From Algoriphagus winogradskyi (lineage in GTDB: Bacteria > Bacteroidota > Bacteroidia > Cytophagales > Cyclobacteriaceae): 64,000 bases of DNA. The stretch's first letter is position 1; the number at the start of each line of letters is the position of its first letter. The notes beneath the pieces are model-generated. The model saw only the letters and a program-made list of their open reading frames with translations, searched no databases and was not told the DNA's origin. Location: positions 1 through 64,000 of the forward strand of contig NZ_FXUA01000009.1 of NCBI RefSeq assembly GCF_900182815.1, in the 5' to 3' direction. The position numbers and the translations under genes were made by a program. This document shows, piece by piece, positions 24,597-33,659 of the stretch.

Positions 24597-25844
24597 ATGC
24601 TCTTTTTCAAACTCTCATGGGAAAGTTTTCGCTTCGCGATCGCAGCATTAAAGACTAGTCTCACGCGTACCATATTATCCCTATTAGGGGTGACAATTGG
24701 TATTTTCGCCATTATAGCTGTATTCACCTTAGTCGACTCTTTAGAAAATAACATCAAATCATCCTTTTCATTTCTAGGCACTAATGTAATGAGAGTGGAT
24801 AGATTCCCTTATGCAAACGGGCCGCAGGATTACCCTTGGTGGAAATATTTCCGAAGACCCCCCGGTACTGTAGCTGAATATGAATTTCTGCAGCAAAGGT
24901 TGACATCTGCGGAAGCGGTCACAATTGCAGCATCTGCTAATACAACTGTAAAAGCCGGAAGCAATGCCTATCAAGGTATGGCTCTTACCGGTGCTGTCTA
25001 CTCCTATCAAGATGTCTATGAGCTATCCATTGAGGAAGGTAGATATTTTACACCCTCAGAAATAAATGCCTCACGGAATTTAGCAATTATAGGAAGGGAA
25101 ATTGCAAACACGCTTTACCCACAGCAAGAAGCACTTGGCAAACCCATTAAAATCAGAGGAATGAAGTTCACCGTGATCGGTATCTTTGAGGAAGAAGGAG
25201 AAGGCTTATTTGGCGGTGGGTCCAAAGACGAAGCCTGTCTAATCCCTTATGGTGCTTTTACCAAAATGTACTATACGGGAAGAAACGGTCTGGAGCCAGT
25301 GATCGCAGTGAAGGGCATGGAAGAGGACATCGGGCTAGTTGCTTTAGAAAATGAAATGACAGGATTACTTCGTGCCAAAAGAGGACTAAAACCAAGAGAC
25401 GAAAATAATTTTGCGTTAAACAAAACTGAGTTTATCCAAAATGCCATAGGATCCGTATTTGACGTCATTTCTATCGCAGGATGGGTAATTGGTGGATTTT
25501 CAATACTTGTAGGCGGGTTTGGTATCGCTAATATCATGTTCGTGTCTGTTCGAGAACGAACAAACATCATAGGTATCCAAAAATCGTTGGGCGCAAAAAA
25601 TTATTTTATCCTTTTTCAATTTCTATTTGAATCTATTTGCCTTAGTCTAATCGGAGGAATTACAGGAATAATTATCGTCTATTTCCTAACCTTTATTCAA
25701 TTGGGAACTTTGGAGATCGTACTATCGATCAGCAACATTGTATTAGGCTTGGGAGTTTCCACTATTATTGGAGTAGTTTCAGGAATTGTCCCTGCTACTT
25801 TAGCTGCAAGAATGGATCCTGTAGAGGCGATCCGGACAACCTAA
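24597..25844 (+). CDS. MacB/FtsX-type ABC transporter permease
   Basis: A 415-residue permease with one N-terminal membrane helix (about residues 20-45, LTRTILSLLGVTIGIFAIIAV), a large periplasmic MacB-type domain, and three C-terminal helices (about 285-400), the FtsX layout. SLGAKNYFILFQFLFESI is the coupling-helix region of this family and VEAIRTT the usual C-terminus. No ATPase subunit is adjacent, so it must pair with one encoded elsewhere. Substrate unknown. Convergent with recA. Confidence 0.9.
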   Translation: MLFFKLSWESFRFAIAALKTSLTRTILSLLGVTIGIFAIIAVFTLVDSLENNIKSSFSFLGTNVMRVDRFPYANGPQDYPWWKYFRRPPGTVAEYEFLQQRLTSAEAVTIAASANTTVKAGSNAYQGMALTGAVYSYQDVYELSIEEGRYFTPSEINASRNLAIIGREIANTLYPQQEALGKPIKIRGMKFTVIGIFEEEGEGLFGGGSKDEACLIPYGAFTKMYYTGRNGLEPVIAVKGMEEDIGLVALENEMTGLLRAKRGLKPRDENNFALNKTEFIQNAIGSVFDVISIAGWVIGGFSILVGGFGIANIMFVSVRERTNIIGIQKSLGAKNYFILFQFLFESICLSLIGGITGIIIVYFLTFIQLGTLEIVLSISNIVLGLGVSTIIGVVSGIVPATLAARMDPVEAIRTT

Positions 25845-25861
25845 ATGGCACAGAGCATATA

Positions 25862-25905
25862 AAGCAAAAAGCGGTTGTCAAATTATTGACAACCGCTTTT
25901 TGCTT
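25862..25905. terminator. bidirectional terminator between the permease and recA
   Basis: A perfect 20-bp stem: AAGCAAAAAGCGGTTGTCAA, loop ATTA, and its exact complement. A/T-rich ends on both sides let it serve both converging genes. Confidence 0.9.
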
Positions 25906-25919
25906 ACTGTAGAAAAGGT

Positions 25920-26948
25920 TTACTCCTCCTCGACTACTGCGCTAGCTCCTTTCGATAATCCAGAGGCAGCTTTGATCTTTATTTCAAGATCTTCCATCAA
26001 TTCAGGGTTATCCAAAAGTAGGGTCTTCACAGCTTCACGGCCTTGCCCAAGTTTTTCTCCATTATAGGAGAACCATGAACCTGCCTTTTTGATAATATCC
26101 AGTTCCACACCAAGGTCAATGATTTCCCCCACTTTGGAAATACCTTGCCCGTACATGATGTCAAACTCCACTACTTTGAAAGGAGGCGCCACTTTATTTT
26201 TCACCACCTTCACCTTAGTTCTATTACCAAGGATGTTGTCTGCACTTTCTTTAATCTGACCTATTCTTCTGATATCTAGCCTAACAGACGCATAAAATTT
26301 CAATGCATTACCACCAGTCGTAGTTTCAGGATTACCAAACATAACCCCGATCTTCTCACGAAGCTGGTTAATGAAAATACAAGAGCATCCAGTTTTATTA
26401 ATAGCTCCAGTGAGCTTTCGCAAAGCCTGAGACATCAATCGAGCTTGCAAGCCCATTTTGCTGTCTCCCATATCGCCTTCCAGCTCACCTTTTGGCACCA
26501 AAGCAGCCACCGAGTCAATCACAATAATGTCAATAGCTCCTGATCGAATTAAATGCTCGGCTATCTCCAATGCTTGCTCACCATTGTCTGGCTGAGAGAT
26601 CAATAAATTTTCAGTGTCTATACCAAGTTTTTCTGCGTAGCTCTTATCAAATGCATGCTCCGCATCGATGAAAGCCGCCAACCCACCTGCCTTTTGAGCC
26701 TCAGCGATACAGTGCAGCGTCAGGGTAGTTTTTCCAGAAGATTCTGGGCCATATATTTCAATCACTCTGCCTCGGGGAATTCCTCCGACGCCTAATGCTA
26801 TATCCAACCCTAGTGAGCCAGTAGATATCGCAGGTACATCCACCACTTTATTATCACTAAGCTTCATTACGGTGCCCTTACCGTACGTTTTATCCAGCTT
26901 ATCGATAGTCAGCTGTAAGGCTTTTAGTTTTTCGGCGTTATTACTCAT
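25920..26948 (-). CDS. recA: recombinase RecA
   Basis: A 342-residue RecA with Walker A GPESSGKTT (about residues 67-75), IDAEHAFD, Walker B-type IIVIDSVAAL, loop-1 region EGDMGDSKMGLQARLMSQALRK (given in part), INQLREKIGVMFGNPETTTG and the usual acidic tail ending VVEEE. It catalyses homologous strand exchange and LexA-type self-cleavage. Monocistronic, with a shared bidirectional terminator. No SOS box was looked for in detail. Confidence 0.98.
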   Translation of the reverse strand: MSNNAEKLKALQLTIDKLDKTYGKGTVMKLSDNKVVDVPAISTGSLGLDIALGVGGIPRGRVIEIYGPESSGKTTLTLHCIAEAQKAGGLAAFIDAEHAFDKSYAEKLGIDTENLLISQPDNGEQALEIAEHLIRSGAIDIIVIDSVAALVPKGELEGDMGDSKMGLQARLMSQALRKLTGAINKTGCSCIFINQLREKIGVMFGNPETTTGGNALKFYASVRLDIRRIGQIKESADNILGNRTKVKVVKNKVAPPFKVVEFDIMYGQGISKVGEIIDLGVELDIIKKAGSWFSYNGEKLGQGREAVKTLLLDNPELMEDLEIKIKAASGLSKGASAVVEEE

Positions 26949-27128
26949 GCGTTTTGAATTTGTCTTATCAATTATTTAGTGAAAGTAAATAAACAGCAGT
27001 CCATTACCAAGGTGTGCTATCCTATTGTTTCGGGATACTAAATTCGTAATTTTAATCGCCTTTCGGCACGTTTTTTCGTAATACCTATAGATTACCCCTC
27101 TTTTCGTCAGGTATTGTCATTAAAATTT

Positions 27129-27920
27129 ATGAAAAGAATCCTAGGATCAGTATCAGTACTTCTTTTTTTCACCCTATTCGATCTCTCCGCCCAAGGGTCG
27201 GAAGGCACAACGCCATTTACTTTTGGTGAAGAGCTTTCATTTGAAGTATCCTACGGATGGCTGAATCTAGCTGACGCAAAAATGCAGATTGCCAAAAGAC
27301 CTCAAGAGCAGAACGAAAAACCACATTATAAAATTGATGTGTATGGCAAAACAAAAGGTGCTGCCACCATATTCGGGAAGGTAAACGATAACTGGGGAAC
27401 TTACTTAGATGTAGCCACCAATTTACCCTCCGTGTCCTACAGACATATTGAAGAAGGGAAATACCGAAAACATGAGTTCGTTCACTTTGACCAAAAGAAC
27501 AAGAAAGCTACCATGAAGCTTTTTGACAAAGAGAATAGACACTTGAAGGAAACGAAGGATTTTGATTTACCCGGGCAAGTTCAGGATTTAGTGAGCGGTT
27601 TTTACTATTTGAGAACTCAAGATTTGAAAGATTTGAAGGAGGGAGAGTCAATCTTAATCCGCGGATTCTTTGATAAGGAAATATATAACATAAAGTTAAT
27701 CTACGAGGGGACTGAAACATTAGACACCAACCTTGGCAAGAAAGAAACTTATATTTTCTCCCCTCAACTCCCGAAGAACAAACTTTTCAGAGGCGATTAT
27801 CCAGTGAAGGTCTGGGTCACAAAGGATCAGAACAAAATCCCTGTAAAAATCAAAGCAAATCTTTTTATCGGATCATTGAATTTAGACATCATATCTGCGA
27901 AGGGACTGAAAAACAACTAA
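27129..27920 (+). CDS. DUF3108 family exported protein
   Basis: About 263 residues from ATG 27129 (MKRILGSVSVLLFFTLF), which opens a signal peptide ending near LSAQG; the frame opens five codons earlier at a TTG. The mature part starts TPFTFGEELSFEVSYGWLNLADAKM, the recurrent beginning of DUF3108 proteins, and is beta-rich throughout. Unknown function; presumed periplasmic or outer-membrane associated. Confidence 0.88.
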   Translation: MKRILGSVSVLLFFTLFDLSAQGSEGTTPFTFGEELSFEVSYGWLNLADAKMQIAKRPQEQNEKPHYKIDVYGKTKGAATIFGKVNDNWGTYLDVATNLPSVSYRHIEEGKYRKHEFVHFDQKNKKATMKLFDKENRHLKETKDFDLPGQVQDLVSGFYYLRTQDLKDLKEGESILIRGFFDKEIYNIKLIYEGTETLDTNLGKKETYIFSPQLPKNKLFRGDYPVKVWVTKDQNKIPVKIKANLFIGSLNLDIISAKGLKNN

Positions 27921-28071
27921 TTCAAAAGATCATAACATTAGGATAACATTGTACTGCTATTACCAAATTTTCTTGTCATTTTCATAGTGTGGCTCGTACA
28001 TAGACAATCTATTGTTTGGCTTCAATCCTTAAATATTCCTTAATTTTAACCCAAACATTAAGAAATCACTG

Positions 28072-28764
28072 ATGAGCGATAAGCAAAAAATCAAAGTTCT
28101 GGTAGTTGACGACGAACCTGATATTGTTGAAATCCTGAAATACAATCTCCAAAAAGAAGGCTATGAAGTAGCAACCGCCGAAGATGGAATCAAAGCAGTA
28201 AAAGTTGCTGCGAAATTTTTGCCGGATGTGATTCTTCTAGACATCATGATGCCAAATCAGGACGGTGTCGAAACCTGCCTACAAGTAAGACAGATTCCGG
28301 AGCTCAAAAACACCTTTATTATTTTCCTTACAGCGCGTATGGAAGAATATTCTGAAGTTGCCGCATTTGACGTCGGAGCGGATGATTACATCACCAAGCC
28401 CATCAAGCCTAGAGCGTTGATGAGCAGAATTTCAGCTTTGTTCAGACGTGAATCCAAAAAAGAGCAGGAGCAGATTCAAATCAAAATCCGTGACTTAATC
28501 ATTGACAGAGGAAGTTATACGATTGACAAGTCTGGAAAGACGATTACCCTGCCCAAGAAAGAATTTGAGCTTTTGTATTTCCTAGCCAAAAACCCTAATA
28601 TCGTTTTCAGTAGAGACGAACTTCTCCAAAATATCTGGGGTGCCGATGTCTTTGTATTGGCGAGAACTGTAGATGTGCATATTAGAAAAGTGCGTGAAAA
28701 GATTGGAGAAGATTACATCACTACTGTGAAAGGTGTAGGCTATAAATTCGAATTAGGGCAATAA
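28072..28764 (+). CDS. OmpR/PhoB-family response regulator
   Basis: A 230-residue regulator: REC domain (DDE at 13-15, Asp57 in VILLDIMMPN, Thr in FLTAR, Lys in YITKP) and a winged-helix domain (LPKKEFELLYFLAKNPN, FSRDELLQNIWG, RTVDVHIRKVREKIGED, TVKGVGYKFE). It is directly followed, with no gap, by its histidine kinase. The pair resembles PhoB/PhoR; phosphate control is not shown. Confidence 0.94.
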   Translation: MSDKQKIKVLVVDDEPDIVEILKYNLQKEGYEVATAEDGIKAVKVAAKFLPDVILLDIMMPNQDGVETCLQVRQIPELKNTFIIFLTARMEEYSEVAAFDVGADDYITKPIKPRALMSRISALFRRESKKEQEQIQIKIRDLIIDRGSYTIDKSGKTITLPKKEFELLYFLAKNPNIVFSRDELLQNIWGADVFVLARTVDVHIRKVREKIGEDYITTVKGVGYKFELGQ

Positions 28765-29841
28765 ATGTTTACCACTTCCAGAGGAATTTCTTTGATCCTG
28801 GCTTTAGCCATCTCGGCTCTGGTTGCGGCTTTTTTGTCTTTAATGGATGGCGCAGACCTTCTTTTGCTCCTAGTTGCTTGGGGAGTATCTTTTTCGTCAT
28901 CCTATTTGCTGATTTCCTTTATGCTGGAGTATTTAATCTTCAAGGAGATTGGGGATATTTATTCTCTTTTAGAAAAAATCCAACGCAAGGATCTTTCTGA
29001 AATCAGCGAAAAAGGCCGTAAGGGCTCTATTTCACCACTTAGAAAAATAAATAAAGTCATCAATTCCTATGCGATTGCCCGCCAAAAGGAGATAGACACA
29101 CTACAGAAAAATGCAGTTTTCCGTCGGGAATTTATTGCTGATATTTCTCATGAATTGAAAACTCCAATTTTTGCCACTCAGGGCTACATCCACACACTGC
29201 TTGACGGCGCTATAGATGACAAGCAAGTTCGTATGCGCTTTCTGAAGCGAGCAGCTAAAAGCCTCGACTCTCTAGATATCTTAGTTCAAGATCTTCTGAC
29301 ACTTAACCAAATGGAAAGTGGTGTAATCAAATTTAACTTTACAGAATTTGATTTAAAGGAACTCTTGGAAGAAGTAATGGAAGAGCTGGAGCACAAAGCT
29401 TCTAAGCGTGACATGCACATAAAGTTTGAGGTGCAGCCTGACAAGCATTACCTTACGAATGGAGACAGGCAGAAGATCTATCGGGTTTGTCAAAACCTAA
29501 TCTTCAATGCCATGAAATACAATCAAAATGGCGGTGAGGTACAGGTAGTATTAAAAACCCATAAAAACACTATCCAAGTAGATGTGACCGATGACGGCCC
29601 GGGTATCCCGCCGGAAGATCTGAAAAGAATTTTTGAACGATTCTATCGTGTGGAGAAAAGTAGAAATAAAAAAGAAGGAGGCACAGGCCTCGGTCTGGCC
29701 ATTGTTAAACATATTCTGGAGGGTCACAAAAGCAAGATTTCGGTGAGTTCAACAGTTGGAAAAGGTTCTATTTTCAGCTTTTCTCTTCCATTGGTGAAAA
29801 GCGACTCTATGGAGGACAAACATAAAGCGGCAACTCTCTAA
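28765..29841 (+). CDS. PhoR-like sensor histidine kinase
   Basis: A 358-residue kinase with two membrane helices (about residues 8-27 and 31-57) and almost no periplasmic part, then HisKA (FIADISHELKTPIF, His129), and HATPase with NLIFNAMKYN, DDGPGIPPEDLKRIFERFYRV and GTGLGLAIVKHI. Its ATG follows the response regulator stop directly. With no periplasmic sensor domain, it probably senses via membrane or partner proteins, as PhoR does through Pst. Confidence 0.94.
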   Translation: MFTTSRGISLILALAISALVAAFLSLMDGADLLLLLVAWGVSFSSSYLLISFMLEYLIFKEIGDIYSLLEKIQRKDLSEISEKGRKGSISPLRKINKVINSYAIARQKEIDTLQKNAVFRREFIADISHELKTPIFATQGYIHTLLDGAIDDKQVRMRFLKRAAKSLDSLDILVQDLLTLNQMESGVIKFNFTEFDLKELLEEVMEELEHKASKRDMHIKFEVQPDKHYLTNGDRQKIYRVCQNLIFNAMKYNQNGGEVQVVLKTHKNTIQVDVTDDGPGIPPEDLKRIFERFYRVEKSRNKKEGGTGLGLAIVKHILEGHKSKISVSSTVGKGSIFSFSLPLVKSDSMEDKHKAATL

Positions 29842-29882
29842 GAATAAAACCTAGAGAAGTTTTTTAACCATCCTTTTTTTCC

Positions 29883-29890
29883 TACTTTTG
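29883..29890 (+). promoter_or_regulatory. -7 box before the pseudouridine synthase gene
   Basis: TACTTTTG is an exact TAnnTTTG box 30 bp upstream of the ATG at 29921. It also shows that the earlier TTG in the same frame (29888) cannot be the start, since it lies inside the box. Confidence 0.65.
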
Positions 29891-29920
29891 CAGCCTCAAT
29901 TGAAAGAGGCAGGAGAATCC

Positions 29921-30631
29921 ATGAAGAAAGTAGATTTTGACAATCTTATTCTGTTTGAAAACGAGGATTACCTGGTAATCAATAAACCGCCGTACCTATC
30001 AAGCTTAGACGATAGACACGAAGCGCAGAACATCCTAGACCTTGCCAAGGCACACACCCCCGATGCCCAGCTGTGCCATAGATTGGATAAGGAAACTTCA
30101 GGATGTCTAGTGATTGCCAAGAATCCAGCGGCCTACAGGCATTTGGCTATGCAGTTTGAAAGCAGAAAAGTAAACAAAGTCTATCATGCAGTGGTGGAAG
30201 GGATCAAGGAATTCAGCGATGAGCTGGTAGACCGAAATCTCTTGGCCAACAACAAAGGAATCGCCAAAGTAAGTAAGGATGGCAAGCCAGCACAGACAGT
30301 TTTCAATACCTTGAAGACGTACTATGCGCACACCCTAGTCGAGTGCAAGCCCATCACTGGGAGACTGCATCAGATCAGGGTTCATTTGGCTTATTTGAAG
30401 TCACCCATTTGTGGTGACACCTTATATGGAGGCAACCCTTTATACCTTTCTTCTATCAAGCGTCGCTTCAATTTAAAAAAAGAGACAGAAGAATTACCAA
30501 TTATGCAGCGGGTTTCGCTTCATGCTTATTCGATTGGATTTAAGGGTCTGGATGACAAGGAAATATTCGTAAATGCGCCCTATCCTAAGGATTTCAAGGT
30601 TTTGGTCAATCAACTAGAGAAAACCAGCTAA
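29921..30631 (+). CDS. RluD/RluA-family pseudouridine synthase
   Basis: About 236 residues from ATG 29921 (MKKVDFDNLILFENEDYLVIN). CHRLDKETSGCLVIAK carries the catalytic Asp of the HRLD motif; KVYHAVVEG, PITGRLHQIRVHLA and GDTLYGG complete the RluA-family pattern. It isomerises uridine in rRNA or tRNA; the exact position is not predictable. There is no S4 domain at the N-terminus, unlike RluD proper. Its own -7 box lies upstream. Confidence 0.9.
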   Translation: MKKVDFDNLILFENEDYLVINKPPYLSSLDDRHEAQNILDLAKAHTPDAQLCHRLDKETSGCLVIAKNPAAYRHLAMQFESRKVNKVYHAVVEGIKEFSDELVDRNLLANNKGIAKVSKDGKPAQTVFNTLKTYYAHTLVECKPITGRLHQIRVHLAYLKSPICGDTLYGGNPLYLSSIKRRFNLKKETEELPIMQRVSLHAYSIGFKGLDDKEIFVNAPYPKDFKVLVNQLEKTS

Positions 30632-30724
30632 GAGATTTAGATCGAAAAAGAGCAAGAAAAACCCGGTTTTAAGAGGTAGTAAAACGCTAAGCCTGTGAAA
30701 ATTAGGACTTAGTATTGGAAATAT

Positions 30725-30756
30725 TTTGCATCGAAAATAAAATACTCCTATCTTTG
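30725..30756 (+). promoter_or_regulatory. rplM-rpsI promoter (Bacteroidota -33/-7 type)
   Basis: TTTG (30725-30728), 20-bp spacer, TATCTTTG (30749-30756): both boxes match the Bacteroidota consensus exactly. It gives a 5' leader of about 50 nt before the rplM GTG start. Confidence 0.8.
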
Positions 30757-30812
30757 TGTCCCTTTTTGAGGGTGAAATAAATTTAACAAGCTAAATATTA
30801 AACAGTTACACA

Positions 30813-31256
30813 GTGGATACTTTGAGCTATAAGACCGTATCAGCCAATGCCGCGACTGCAGATAAGCAATGGGTGGTAGTGGATGCCCAAGCAGCAGTTT
30901 TGGGTAGATTGGCTAGTGAGGTAGCAAAAATCTTAAGAGGTAAGACGAAGCCAAGCTTCACCCCTCACGCTGATTGTGGTGACAACGTCATCGTAATCAA
31001 CTCTGACAAAATCAGATTAACTGGTGACAAGTGGGACTCAAAAGTTTATGTGAGACACACAGGTTACCCAGGTGGACAGCGTATTTCTACGCCAAGATTA
31101 TTGAAAGACAAGTCTTCAACTATCTTGATCGAGAAAGCTGTAAGAGGCATGTTGCCTAAAAACAGATTGGGAAGAAAATTATACGGCAACTTGTACGTGT
31201 ATGAAGGATCTGAGCATCCACATACTGCACAGCAGCCTAAAGCCATCACTCTTTAA
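30813..31256 (+). CDS. rplM: 50S ribosomal protein L13
   Basis: A 147-residue L13 with WVVVDAQAAVLGRLASEVAKI and RGMLPKNRLGRKLYGNLYVY. The start is GTG at 30813 (GTG GAT ACT TTG). First gene of the translation cluster rplM, rpsI, rpsB, 9 bp before rpsI. Confidence 0.98.
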   Translation: MDTLSYKTVSANAATADKQWVVVDAQAAVLGRLASEVAKILRGKTKPSFTPHADCGDNVIVINSDKIRLTGDKWDSKVYVRHTGYPGGQRISTPRLLKDKSSTILIEKAVRGMLPKNRLGRKLYGNLYVYEGSEHPHTAQQPKAITL

Positions 31257-31265
31257 TCGACTATA

Positions 31266-31652
31266 ATGGATATTATCAACAAAATCGGTAGAAGAAAAAC
31301 CTCTGTAGCCAGAATTTACATGGCGCCAGGAAAAGGTGAAATCACCGTGAACAACAGAGCACTTGACGTTCACTTCCCTTTTGAACTTCACCAGATCGTA
31401 GTAAAGCAGCCTCTTACTCTAGTAGGTGTCGAAGGTAACTACGACATCAAAATCAATGTAGATGGTGGCGGAAGTACAGGTCAGGCAGAGGCAGCTCGTA
31501 TGGCTATCTCTCGTGCTTTGTGCGAATTCGACGCAGAACACAGACCTGCATTGAAAAAAGAAGGTTTCCTTACTCGTGACCCTAGAATGGTGGAACGTAA
31601 GAAGCCAGGACGTAGAAAAGCAAGAAGAAAATTCCAGTTCTCAAAACGTTAA
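31266..31652 (+). CDS. rpsI: 30S ribosomal protein S9
   Basis: A 128-residue S9 with IGRRKTSVARIYM near the start and the C-terminal basic tail KKPGRRKARRKFQFSKR that reaches the ribosomal P site. 9 bp after rplM, 33 bp before rpsB. Confidence 0.98.
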   Translation: MDIINKIGRRKTSVARIYMAPGKGEITVNNRALDVHFPFELHQIVVKQPLTLVGVEGNYDIKINVDGGGSTGQAEAARMAISRALCEFDAEHRPALKKEGFLTRDPRMVERKKPGRRKARRKFQFSKR

Positions 31653-31685
31653 TCTGGATTTACTTCAGAATATACAAATTATATT

Positions 31686-32450
31686 ATGGCCAAATTAGAA
31701 TATAAAGACTTACTAGATGCTGGTGTTCATTTCGGACACTTGACGAGAAAGTGGGATCCAAGAATGTCTCCATACATTTTCATGGAGAAAAATGGTATCC
31801 ACATTATCGATCTTAATAAAACGCTTGTATGCCTCGACGAAGCATCTAACGCAATCAAGCAAATCGTACGTTCAGGCAAAAAAGTGATGTTCGTTGCTAC
31901 TAAGAAGCAAGCGAAAGATCTTGTAGCTACTGAAGCGAAGAGACTTAACATGCCTTTCGTAACTGAAAGATGGTTAGGTGGTATGTTGACCAACTTCGCT
32001 ACAATCCGTAAATCATTGAAGAAAATGTCCGGTTTGGACAAATTGATGAAGGAGGAAGCTTATAAGAACCTTGCGAAAAAAGAGCGTTTGATGGTTTCCC
32101 GTCAGAAAGACAAAATGGAAGATGTTCTTGGCGGTATCGCTGACTTGAGCAGACTACCTGCAGCTCTTTTCATCGTAGACATCAAAAGAGAACACATTGC
32201 AATTGCTGAAGCGAAAAAGCTTGGTATCCCTGTTTTCGCATTAGTAGATACGAACTCTAACCCAAATGAGGTTGACTTCCCTATCCCTGCTAATGACGAT
32301 GCTTTCAAGTCCGTATCTTTACTAGTTAAAGCGTTCGGCGCAGCAATCGAAGAAGGTCTTTCAGAACGCAAGAGAGACAAAGAAGACGCTAAACTTACTG
32401 AAGAGGAAGAAGCGAAGAAAGCTGTGGACGCTGCTGAAACAAAAGATTAA
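31686..32450 (+). CDS. rpsB: 30S ribosomal protein S2
   Basis: A 254-residue S2: LLDAGVHFGHLTRKWDPRM, FVTERWLGGMLTNF, LPAALFIVDIKREHIAIAEA and FALVDTNSNPNEVDFPIPAND are all canonical. It ends in an acidic extension. A terminator follows; tsf, its usual partner, comes 209 bp further. Confidence 0.98.
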   Translation: MAKLEYKDLLDAGVHFGHLTRKWDPRMSPYIFMEKNGIHIIDLNKTLVCLDEASNAIKQIVRSGKKVMFVATKKQAKDLVATEAKRLNMPFVTERWLGGMLTNFATIRKSLKKMSGLDKLMKEEAYKNLAKKERLMVSRQKDKMEDVLGGIADLSRLPAALFIVDIKREHIAIAEAKKLGIPVFALVDTNSNPNEVDFPIPANDDAFKSVSLLVKAFGAAIEEGLSERKRDKEDAKLTEEEEAKKAVDAAETKD

Positions 32451-32478
32451 TCCACTACTTGATTGAAATATATTAAAA

Positions 32479-32509
32479 ATTGAACATCAGGTTTCGGCCT
32501 ATGTTCAAT
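32479..32509 (+). terminator. rpsB intrinsic terminator
   Basis: ATTGAACAT, an inner AGG/CCT pair, ATGTTCAAT, then a run of seven T. 28 bp after the rpsB stop. Confidence 0.8.
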
Positions 32510-32659
32510 TTTTTTGTTTTACCTGCATTTGTCCTGTGAGGCTTTTCCTAGTGACCAAATGCTCCCTAGTACCGAATTAAAACCCTCCTAGTTCTTCCCA
32601 AAGACTACAAGGTTTTCGAAATAGAATTATATCGTTTAATCATACAAACTGATAATACC

Positions 32660-33490
32660 ATGGCAATTACTGCACAAGAAGTAAACAAATTGAGACAAAT
32701 GACCGGCGCCGGTATGATGGATTGCAAAAAAGCTCTTACGGAATCTGAAGGCGATTTCGAAAAAGCTGTTGATATCCTCAGAAAGAAAGGTCAAAAAGTA
32801 TCTGCTTCCAGAGCTGATCGTGAAACTAAAGAAGGTGTAGCTGTAACTAAAGTAACTGAAAACGGTGCTAAAGGAACATTGCTTACACTTACTTGCGAAA
32901 CCGACTTTGTTGCTAAGAATGAAGAATTCGGTGCATTTGCAAACACACTACTTGATCTTGCAGTAGAAAAAGGAGCATCTTCTGTAGAAGAAATCCTTGC
33001 ACTACCTTACGAAAACATCACCGTTGCTGAGAAAATCACTGAGATGACTGGTAAAATCGGTGAAAAACTTGAGATCTCTCATTACGAAGTGATCACTGCA
33101 GAAACTGTAGTTCCTTACATCCACTCAAATGGTAAATTAGGTGTATTGGTAGGATTGACTAACACTAGCGGAACTGACGTAGAAGAAGCTGGAAAAGACG
33201 TGGCAATGCAAATTGCAGCGATGAACCCAGTAGCTCTTGATAAAGACGGCGTTGATTCTTCTGTAGTAGAAAGAGAAATCGAAGTTGGTAAAGAGCAAGC
33301 AAGAGCTGAAGGTAAGCCTGAAGAAATGCTTGAGAAAATTGCTCTAGGCAAACTGAACAAGTTCTACAAAGAGAATACACTTCTAAGCCAGTCTTTCGTA
33401 AAAGACAACAACAAGACTATCGCTCAGTATCTTGATAGCGTAAGCAAAGGAATGACTGTATCTGCATTCAAAAGAGTATCAATCGGTTAA
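32660..33490 (+). CDS. tsf: elongation factor Ts
   Basis: A 276-residue EF-Ts with KLRQMTGAGMMDCKKALTES and AVDILRKKGQKVSASRADRE, the N-terminal UBA-type domain and first core, and LTCETDFVAKNEEF. It is the nucleotide-exchange factor for EF-Tu. It is separated from rpsB by a terminator and about 200 bp, so it probably has its own promoter. Confidence 0.98.
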   Translation: MAITAQEVNKLRQMTGAGMMDCKKALTESEGDFEKAVDILRKKGQKVSASRADRETKEGVAVTKVTENGAKGTLLTLTCETDFVAKNEEFGAFANTLLDLAVEKGASSVEEILALPYENITVAEKITEMTGKIGEKLEISHYEVITAETVVPYIHSNGKLGVLVGLTNTSGTDVEEAGKDVAMQIAAMNPVALDKDGVDSSVVEREIEVGKEQARAEGKPEEMLEKIALGKLNKFYKENTLLSQSFVKDNNKTIAQYLDSVSKGMTVSAFKRVSIG

Positions 33491-33510
33491 TCCGAAGGAT
33501 TCCTAATCTC

Positions 33511-33546
33511 AAAAAACCTCTTCAATTAAGTTTGAAGAGGTTTTTT
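33511..33546 (+). terminator. tsf intrinsic terminator (twin of 35274-35311)
   Basis: AAAAAACCTCTTCAA, short loop, TTGAAGAGGTTTTTT. The inner 24 bases differ at only one position from the hairpin at 35281-35304 beyond the next gene. Confidence 0.9.
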
Positions 33547-33659
33547 TTTATTTTAGTTACAAAGGCCAGATGAAAAATTTAAATTCAAAGCCCTTAATCG
33601 CAAAAGCAAGTCAGCAAATTATATTAGCTTTTGCTTTTGAAAGTCATACCCCACATCAG